Source: Pedobacter glucosidilyticus
GTDB taxonomy: Bacteria; Bacteroidota; Bacteroidia; Sphingobacteriales; Sphingobacteriaceae
Reading direction: 5' to 3'
DNA length: 64,000 bases
Assembly: GCF_002483235.1 (NCBI RefSeq)
Contig: NZ_DLHN01000020.1
Location: 83,667 to 147,666 of the forward strand
Position 1 is the stretch's first letter, and every line of letters starts with the position of its first letter. Below the pieces are notes generated by a model. That model made no database searches. It had not been told where the DNA came from and worked only from the letters and a program-made list of their open reading frames with translations. Made by a program: the position numbers and the translations under genes. Shown one piece after another: positions 58,444 to 64,000 of the stretch.

Positions 58444-60303
58444 ATGAAAAGAATTTTGCTAACAGCGGTATTAGCTGTTTTAATGGTGTTAAATGTAGCT
58501 GCAAAAGACTACGATGTTATTATTGCTGGTGGCGGTACAGGTGGTTTTGCTACTGCAGTACAAGCGGCAAGAATGGGATGTAATGTATTGCTTATTGAAG
58601 AAACAGATTGGTTAGGTGGGCAAATGTCGGCAGCAGGTGTTGCTACAATGGATGAGGGTACTGTGGGCATAAGAAATCATGGTATTTACCAAGAATTTTA
58701 CCATAAGGCAGATCAATATTACAAAAATATTGGAGAAACTGTAGGTACATGCTATTGGAATTCAGAATCTTGTGCTGTTGAACCATCGGTTGGTCAGGTT
58801 CTTATTTACGATATGATTAAGGAAGTAAATAAACTGGGTAAAGGGCATATAGATGTTCTGCTATACACTAAAGTAGTAGAAGTATTTAAACAAGGAGATA
58901 AGATTAATGCAGTAAAAATTGAAAAAGGACTTCAAGGGGCAAAAAAAACCGAAAAAATTGCTTGTAAGATTTTGGTTGATGCAACCGAGTATGGCGATGT
59001 TATTCCTTTAACCGGTGCGAGATACAGAATTGCAAAGCATGTAAGCGGGAGTATTGATCATGCTTCTAAAGTACAAGATTTTACTTGGACAGCCATTGTA
59101 AAAGAATATAGCGCTGGCTTACCAGAAGAATTAAAAGTTAAAACACCTCCAAAAGGTTATGAAGCTTATAAAAGACACTTGTCTTATATCAAGCGTCATA
59201 CGGCTGATGATTATAATGTGTATGCAAATCCTACAAGCTGGAATACTGTAGCTTATTACAGGGGTTTGCCTAACTCAGAAACTAAAGGTATAGATGAGTA
59301 TACTACTAAAACAGAATTAAATATTGCACAAAATGATGTACCTGTTTCTGTTGGTGATATTGAAGTGCCAGAATTGAGATGGAAAAAGGAGATGGAATTG
59401 CGTAAAAAGACATTAGGTCTAATTTACTACATGCAAAACGAGCTTGGTTTAAATTGGTCTGTAGATGTTTCTCAAAAATATGATAGTCCTTATAACGTAT
59501 GGTTAACAAATAAAATGGTAACAGATTTTCCAGATTTAAAGCCTTATGAAGCGGTATTAAAACATTTTCCTGTGATGCCTTATGTGAGAGAAAGCAGAAG
59601 AATAGTTGGTTTACATACGTTAATAAGTTCTGAAATAGATCGTACTAAAAAGCCTGTTCCTTTCAAAGATGCCATTTCTATTAATGATTATCCAGAAGAT
59701 TTACATGGTTCTAAACGCCCTCAAGATTTAGATATTGATATAGATCCTGCAGCAAGTTCTGCCGCTGAATCTCATGATTGGGATTCAAGAACAGGGGCTT
59801 TTTATGTACCGATGAGATCTTTTATCCCAGAGAAAATAGATGGTTTTCTAGCTGCAGAGAAAAATATTTCTCAATCTCGTTTGGTAAACGGAGCAACCAG
59901 ATTACAGCCAAGTACGATGCTTAATGGCCAGGCAGTGGGTAACATAGCTGCATTATCTGTTAAATTAGGGGTACAACCACGAAATATTCCGGCAGTATTG
60001 GTTCAGGTAGAACAATTAGAAGCAGGAGCCCCTTTATTTGGAAAACCTATTATAGATTTAGTAAAAGGTACAGATAACTGGAAATCAGCACAATTATGTT
60101 TAATAAACGGATTATTAGATATGCCAGGCAAAAGATTTTTTCCTGAAGACCCTATATCTAAAGACAACTTCGAAAAAATTGTAAGAGATAATAATCTTAA
60201 AATAGAAACCCCAAAAGGAGTTATAACAAGAGCTTTTGCGGCAGAGCTATTTAGAAATTATTTAGTTGCTGAAGCAAATTCAGCGATTTCAAAAGTTAAA
60301 TAA
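58444..60303 (+). CDS. Exported FAD-dependent oxidoreductase with SLH-like tail
   Basis: A 619-residue protein from the ATG at 58444; the frame opens at 58420 inside the GH110 gene, but the later ATG gives a standard signal peptide (M-K-R-I-L-L-T-A-V-L, cleavage near V-A-A-K). FAD_oxidored family motifs are V-I-I-A-G-G-G-T-G-G, L-I-E-E-T-D-W-L-G-G-Q-M and G-Q-A-V-G-N-I-A-A-L near 490. The last 75 residues (G-L-L-D-M, R-F-F-P-E-D-P-I-S, R-A-F-A-A-E-L-F) resemble a degenerate pair of S-layer homology units. It is the second such oxidoreductase in the window. The substrate is unknown; oxidation of a sugar in the periplasm fits the dehydrogenase genes that follow. Confidence 0.8.
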   Translation: MKRILLTAVLAVLMVLNVAAKDYDVIIAGGGTGGFATAVQAARMGCNVLLIEETDWLGGQMSAAGVATMDEGTVGIRNHGIYQEFYHKADQYYKNIGETVGTCYWNSESCAVEPSVGQVLIYDMIKEVNKLGKGHIDVLLYTKVVEVFKQGDKINAVKIEKGLQGAKKTEKIACKILVDATEYGDVIPLTGARYRIAKHVSGSIDHASKVQDFTWTAIVKEYSAGLPEELKVKTPPKGYEAYKRHLSYIKRHTADDYNVYANPTSWNTVAYYRGLPNSETKGIDEYTTKTELNIAQNDVPVSVGDIEVPELRWKKEMELRKKTLGLIYYMQNELGLNWSVDVSQKYDSPYNVWLTNKMVTDFPDLKPYEAVLKHFPVMPYVRESRRIVGLHTLISSEIDRTKKPVPFKDAISINDYPEDLHGSKRPQDLDIDIDPAASSAAESHDWDSRTGAFYVPMRSFIPEKIDGFLAAEKNISQSRLVNGATRLQPSTMLNGQAVGNIAALSVKLGVQPRNIPAVLVQVEQLEAGAPLFGKPIIDLVKGTDNWKSAQLCLINGLLDMPGKRFFPEDPISKDNFEKIVRDNNLKIETPKGVITRAFAAELFRNYLVAEANSAISKVK

Positions 60304-60322
60304 TATCATTCAGTTATCAATA

Positions 60323-60865
60323 ATGGATAGAAGATCAAGTATTCAAACACTTTTAATAGGTTCATTAGCTACCCTAGTTTTACCATCTTGCTCATGGTTT
60401 AGCAGAGATCCTGCTGTGATATTAAAAAATATCACTTTAGAAATCAGAGAGGAAGACATTATTGCCGCTTTATGTGATACGCTTATACCAGAAACAAAAA
60501 AGCAAGAAACTGTTATTCCTGGAGCATTAGGAACTCAAGCTTTAGAATTTTCATTAACGATGGTGGATGATTGTTATGAGCCAAAAAAGCAGCAAAAGTT
60601 TGTAAAAGGGCTTAAAGAATTTGATTTATTATGTGAGCAAAAGCTGGGTAATGCTTTTCATAAACTAGAGGCTAATGAAAAATTAACATTTTTGAGGACA
60701 ATTGCCACAGGCGATAATATCCCTTCAGATATAACTTTTTTCTTTCAAAACTTACGTCAGCTTACCATTCGTTCATACACACAATCAGAATTTTATCTAA
60801 CAAAAGTTCAGGAATACAAGCTTGTACCCGGTGTGTTTTATGGTTGTGTAAAAGTTGTTTCTTAA
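60323..60865 (+). CDS. Gluconate 2-dehydrogenase subunit 3-family protein
   Basis: A 180-residue protein from the ATG at 60323; the frame extends to a TTG at 60266 inside the previous gene, which adds no signal. It starts M-D-R-R-S-S-I-Q-T-L-L-I-G, a twin-arginine signal, with a possible lipobox L-P-S-C. The mature part shows A-L-C-D-T-L-I-P-E-T, P-G-A-L-G-T-Q and a C-terminal F-Y-G-C-V-K, as in the small subunits of FAD-dependent sugar dehydrogenases. These small subunits carry the catalytic flavoprotein through the Tat pathway, and the GMC gene next door encodes a flavoprotein without its own signal. The gap is 11 bp, so they form one complex-encoding unit. Confidence 0.85.
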   Translation: MDRRSSIQTLLIGSLATLVLPSCSWFSRDPAVILKNITLEIREEDIIAALCDTLIPETKKQETVIPGALGTQALEFSLTMVDDCYEPKKQQKFVKGLKEFDLLCEQKLGNAFHKLEANEKLTFLRTIATGDNIPSDITFFFQNLRQLTIRSYTQSEFYLTKVQEYKLVPGVFYGCVKVVS

Positions 60866-60876
60866 CAATAAAAATC

Positions 60877-62583
60877 ATGGAGGATATAAATAAAAATAAC
60901 ACTTTTGATGCTATTGTCATCGGTTCAGGAATGAGTGGTGGCTGGGCAGCTAAAGAATTTTGCGAGAAGGGACTAAAAACATTAGTTCTTGAAAGGGGAA
61001 GAAATGTTGAACACATTAAAGATTACCCAACAACCAATATGATGCCTTGGGAATTTAAACACCGAGGTGATATTCCTTACGAGATTCAAAAAAACAATCC
61101 CGTTGTAAGTAGATGCTACGCTTTTAGAGAAGATGCACAACATTTTTTTGTTAAAGATACAGAGCATCCATACATACAAGAAAAGCCTTTTGATTGGATA
61201 AGAGGTTACCAAGTTGGGGGTAAATCTTTACTTTGGGCCAGACAAACCCAACGTTGGAGCGACTTTGATTTTGAAGGACCTAAAAGGGATGGCTTTGCTG
61301 TTGATTGGCCAATACGTTATAAAGATCTGGATGCTTGGTATAGCTACGTAGAAAAATTTGCAGGAATATCAGGTAATAAAGATGGTTTACCCAATCTCCC
61401 AGATGGAGAGTTTTTACCACCTTTAGAACTTACCTGTGTTGAAAATTACTTTAAAGATTTTGTTGCCAAGAATTATAAAGGTAGAGATGTAATTTACGGT
61501 CGTTGTGCACATTTAACTAAGCCAGAGCCTATACATTTTGAGCAAGGAAGAGTACAATGCCAAAATAGAAGCTTATGTCAAAGAGGATGCCCTTTTGGTG
61601 GCTATTTCAGCAGTAATTCTAGTACTTTACCTTGGGCAAAAAAAACTGGTAATTTAATGCTGAGACCTTTTTCTGTTGTTCACTCTATCATTTACGATGA
61701 TAAAAAAAAGAAAGCAGTTGGTGTAAAAGTAATTGATGCTAATACAAAGGAATCAAAAGAATATTTTGCGCCAATTATTTTTGTAAACGCCGGAGCTTTT
61801 AATACCAACCTTATCTTATTAAATTCTAAGTCAGAAAGATTTCCAAATGGTTTGGGTAATGATAACGGGTTATTAGGTAAATACGTTGCTTTTCATAATT
61901 ACAGAGCCAGTATTTATGCTACTTATGATGGTTTTCAAGATAGCACCCATACCGGAGGAAGACGGCCAACCAGTGCTTATTTGCCGAGGTTTAAAAATTT
62001 ATATAAGCAGGAAACAGATTTTTTAAGAGGTTATGCTTCAACCTTTATTGCAGAAAAGTGGCCTATAAATAACTACGAAGGTATTGGCGATACATTAAAA
62101 GAAAATCTACTGGATGAGCCGAGTTTAAGCTCATGGCAAATAAAATCTGGGATGATGGGAGAGACTATCCCTAAAGAAACCAATTATTTGGCTCTAGACC
62201 CCGAGAAAAAGGACGCATGGGGTATACCATTGTTAAGAATCAATATTGATTATGATGACAATGATGAAAAAATGATACAAGATTTCTTTGAAACTATGAC
62301 GGATATGTATACCAAAGCTGGTTTCAAAAATATCAGAACAGAAGACACCAAACAAGCACCAGGATTAGACATTCATCACATGGGTGGTGTAAGAATGGGA
62401 AAAGACCCAGAAACTTCTTTGCTAAATAAATGGAATCAATTACATAATTGTCCGAATGTATTCGTGACAGATGGGGCTTGTATGACATCTACAGCAACAC
62501 AAAATCCTTCTTTAACCTTTATGGCTTTAGCAGCAAGGGCAGCAAATTATGCAGTAGAACAATTAAAAAAGGGAGAGCTATAA
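60877..62583 (+). CDS. GMC-family FAD-dependent sugar dehydrogenase (catalytic subunit)
   Basis: A 568-residue flavoprotein from the ATG at 60877 (a TTG at 60844 is in frame). The N-terminal FAD loop is V-I-G-S-G-M-S-G-G-W-A and the second strand ends V-L-E-R-G-R. The C-terminal active site has His500/His501 in I-H-H-M-G-G-V-R-M-G and Asn543 in T-Q-N-P-S-L-T. A Cys cluster at 228, 234 and 238 resembles the 3Fe-4S site of bacterial FAD glucose dehydrogenases. There is no signal peptide; the Tat-type partner encoded upstream probably exports it. The reaction is likely oxidation of a ring hydroxyl on a sugar or glycoside (C2 or C3 unknown). The electron acceptor is not encoded in view. Confidence 0.88.
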   Translation: MEDINKNNTFDAIVIGSGMSGGWAAKEFCEKGLKTLVLERGRNVEHIKDYPTTNMMPWEFKHRGDIPYEIQKNNPVVSRCYAFREDAQHFFVKDTEHPYIQEKPFDWIRGYQVGGKSLLWARQTQRWSDFDFEGPKRDGFAVDWPIRYKDLDAWYSYVEKFAGISGNKDGLPNLPDGEFLPPLELTCVENYFKDFVAKNYKGRDVIYGRCAHLTKPEPIHFEQGRVQCQNRSLCQRGCPFGGYFSSNSSTLPWAKKTGNLMLRPFSVVHSIIYDDKKKKAVGVKVIDANTKESKEYFAPIIFVNAGAFNTNLILLNSKSERFPNGLGNDNGLLGKYVAFHNYRASIYATYDGFQDSTHTGGRRPTSAYLPRFKNLYKQETDFLRGYASTFIAEKWPINNYEGIGDTLKENLLDEPSLSSWQIKSGMMGETIPKETNYLALDPEKKDAWGIPLLRINIDYDDNDEKMIQDFFETMTDMYTKAGFKNIRTEDTKQAPGLDIHHMGGVRMGKDPETSLLNKWNQLHNCPNVFVTDGACMTSTATQNPSLTFMALAARAANYAVEQLKKGEL

Positions 62584-62610
62584 AGCTTTTCTCATAAATG
62601 AAAATTATAT

Positions 62611-63477
62611 ATGACAAATAGAAGATTATTTATAAAACAAAGCAGTCTTGCATTGGCTGCCTTGGCAATCACTCCTTCATGTGTTTGGGGAGCATCATCT
62701 CAGAAAACTCTCGGCATTCAGCTTTACTCTTTAAGAGATATCTTAGAAAGTAATCCTGAAAAAGTTCTCTCCAAAGTAGCTGATATAGGATACAAGCAAG
62801 TAGAGGTTTATGGTTATAATAATGGTAAATTTTGGGGCTTAGAAGTAAAAGAGCTAAAAAAAATATTAGCAGCGAAGGGATTAGAAAGCCCGAGTGGGCA
62901 TTATGGTATGGATGATTTTTTAAGTGGTACCAAAGATAATTTAGATGAAATCATAGAGGTTTCTAAACAGCTAAATCATCAATATTTGGTTATCCCAGCA
63001 TTAAAAGAGTCTCTTAGGCAATCTGCAGATGATTATAAGAAATTAGCTAAACAATTTAATGCCATTGGTGAGAGATGTAAGGCAAACGGATTAAAACTAG
63101 GTTATCATAATCATGATTATGAGTTTATGAAATATGGTTCACAAACTGGATATGATATTTTGCTTCAGAATACTAATCCTGCTTTGGTAGATTTTGAGAT
63201 GGATATTTATTGGGTGGCTAGAGCTGGACTTAATCCTATTGATTTATTTAATAAATATCCTAATCGTTTTGTGATGTGGCACATAAAGGATATGGATAAA
63301 CAAAAACCACAATTGAACACCGAAATAGGTAATGGTTCTATAGACTTTAAAAAAATATTTGCTGAGCGTAAGTCATCAGGTATTAAATACTATTATTTAG
63401 AGCAAGAAAACTTCAACATAGATCCATTCGAGAGTATTAGTAAAAGTTATCAGTACTTGCAAAAGGAGCTTTTATAA
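62611..63477 (+). CDS. Xylose-isomerase-like TIM barrel (sugar phosphate isomerase/epimerase family), exported
   Basis: A 288-residue protein with a twin-arginine-like start (M-T-N-R-R-L-F-I-K-Q-S-S) and a possible lipobox (T-P-S-C). The AP-endonuclease-2/xylose isomerase-like barrel shows G-I-Q-L-Y-S-L-R-D near 35, G-Y-H-N-H-D-Y-E-F near 165, D-F-E-M-D-I-Y-W near 193, W-H-I-K-D-M-D near 224 and a final Y-Y-L-E-Q-E-N. The Glu, Asp and His residues of these motifs form the usual metal site. Relatives linked to GMC dehydrogenases act on keto-sugars (isomerase, epimerase or 3-keto-glycoside lyase/hydrolase). Placement right after the dehydrogenase supports that, but the exact reaction is not readable. 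Confidence 0.82.
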   Translation: MTNRRLFIKQSSLALAALAITPSCVWGASSQKTLGIQLYSLRDILESNPEKVLSKVADIGYKQVEVYGYNNGKFWGLEVKELKKILAAKGLESPSGHYGMDDFLSGTKDNLDEIIEVSKQLNHQYLVIPALKESLRQSADDYKKLAKQFNAIGERCKANGLKLGYHNHDYEFMKYGSQTGYDILLQNTNPALVDFEMDIYWVARAGLNPIDLFNKYPNRFVMWHIKDMDKQKPQLNTEIGNGSIDFKKIFAERKSSGIKYYYLEQENFNIDPFESISKSYQYLQKELL

Positions 63478-63529
63478 TTTAATTCAACATTCAGATCTAA
63501 TTTCTATTTAAATATATCCAACCATTTAA

Positions 63530-64000
63530 ATGAACGATAAAAAAAACACAAGAATATTAAACGCAGCGGTAGTAGTAGCAGCCTTAGGCTATTTTGTAGA
63601 CATCTATGATTTATTACTATTTAGCATCGTAAGAGTACCCAGTTTAGTATCTATGGGCTTAACAGGAGATACCTTAACGAATGAAGGCATATACATATTA
63701 AATGCCCAGATGTTGGGATTACTGATAGGGGGATTGGTGTGGGGTGTATTAGGAGATAAGAAAGGTAGATTATCTGTGTTATTTGGTTCCATATTTATCT
63801 ATTCGATAGCCAATATCGCCAATGGCTTTGTAGAAAGTACAGATGCATACGCCTTTTGGCGTTTTATAGCGGGCTTTGGATTAGCGGGAGAATTAGGAGC
63901 AGGAATAACCTTGGTAGCAGAGATTATGCCCAAAGAGAAGCGAGGTTACGCCACTACGATAGTAGCCTCTATAGGCGTAAGTGGGGCAGTGGTAGCCTAT
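63530..64000 (+). CDS. MFS-family transporter (5' part, runs off the window)
   Basis: An ATG at 63530-63532 opens a frame that runs to the window end (157 codons). The visible part has about four membrane helices. The first contains Y-F-V-D-I-Y-D-L-L-L-F and a loop after the second reads G-D-K-K-G-R-L-S-V-L-F-G, the typical MFS motif A. The segment G-F-G-L-A-G-E-L-G-A-G fits the fourth helix of sugar or metabolite:proton symporters. It lies 52 bp after the TIM-barrel gene and is probably in the same operon, where it could import the oxidised sugar product. The substrate is unknown. Confidence 0.85.
   Translation, partial: MNDKKNTRILNAAVVVAALGYFVDIYDLLLFSIVRVPSLVSMGLTGDTLTNEGIYILNAQMLGLLIGGLVWGVLGDKKGRLSVLFGSIFIYSIANIANGFVESTDAYAFWRFIAGFGLAGELGAGITLVAEIMPKEKRGYATTIVASIGVSGAVVAY

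Noticed and set aside
1..64000. CRISPR arrays, tRNA or rRNA genes, prophage and phage-defence genes
   Set aside because: None could be found on either strand; repeats seen are operator-like, terminator-like or due to gene paralogy.

Overview
This AT-rich window looks like a chromosomal segment of a glycan-degrading Bacteroidota bacterium, probably a Sphingobacteriaceae member close to Pedobacter (lineage is inference). The signs are three SusC/SusD pairs, T9SS type A C-terminal sorting domains, a hybrid two-component regulator, an ECF sigma/FecR pair, no clear Shine-Dalgarno sequences, and many lipoproteins and exported glycoside hydrolases. No tRNA, rRNA, CRISPR array or intact insertion sequence was seen. 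The dense set of exported enzymes reads as a chain of polysaccharide utilization loci (PULs).

Region 1 (1-28986). It opens with the tail of a T9SS cargo protein and a GH105/GH88-type hydrolase, then an intergenic inverted repeat. The first PUL follows: a GH2 with a malectin-like domain and an agarase-like hydrolase on the minus strand; divergent from them SusC, SusD, a fasciclin/CBM96-like lipoprotein and a FAD oxidoreductase with a golvesin-type tail; a large hybrid two-component regulator (HTCS); three tandem GH29 fucosidases; and then a GH2, a fourth GH29 and an alpha/beta-hydrolase esterase. The promoter regions before SusC and before the fucosidase run share an operator-like element with CATG repeated 22 bp apart. 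The HTCS gene lies between these two operons and is the obvious candidate regulator.

Region 2 (29092-45984). The second PUL has an AraC-type regulator, two T9SS cargo proteins sharing a long C-terminal module (one also carries an unassigned TIM-barrel-like hydrolase and a CBM), a GH2, and a SusC-SusD-fasciclin-surface binding protein operon that ends in a strong terminator.

Region 3 (46398-64000). The third PUL is controlled by an ECF sigma and FecR anti-sigma pair acting with an STN-domain SusC. It continues with SusD, a DUF3823 lipoprotein, a GH97 of the retaining alpha-galactosidase type, a GH110-like alpha-1,3-galactosidase and a second FAD oxidoreductase. An oxidative sugar module follows: a Tat-type gluconate 2-dehydrogenase subunit 3-like protein, a GMC dehydrogenase and a xylose-isomerase-like TIM barrel. 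The window ends inside an MFS transporter.

Working model (inference): galactose- and fucose-rich glycans are bound and cut at the surface, imported through the SusCD pairs, and trimmed by periplasmic GH29, GH2, GH97 and GH110 enzymes. In region 3 some products may be oxidised to keto-sugars before uptake. No sulfatase or polysaccharide lyase is visible, so the true substrates stay open.
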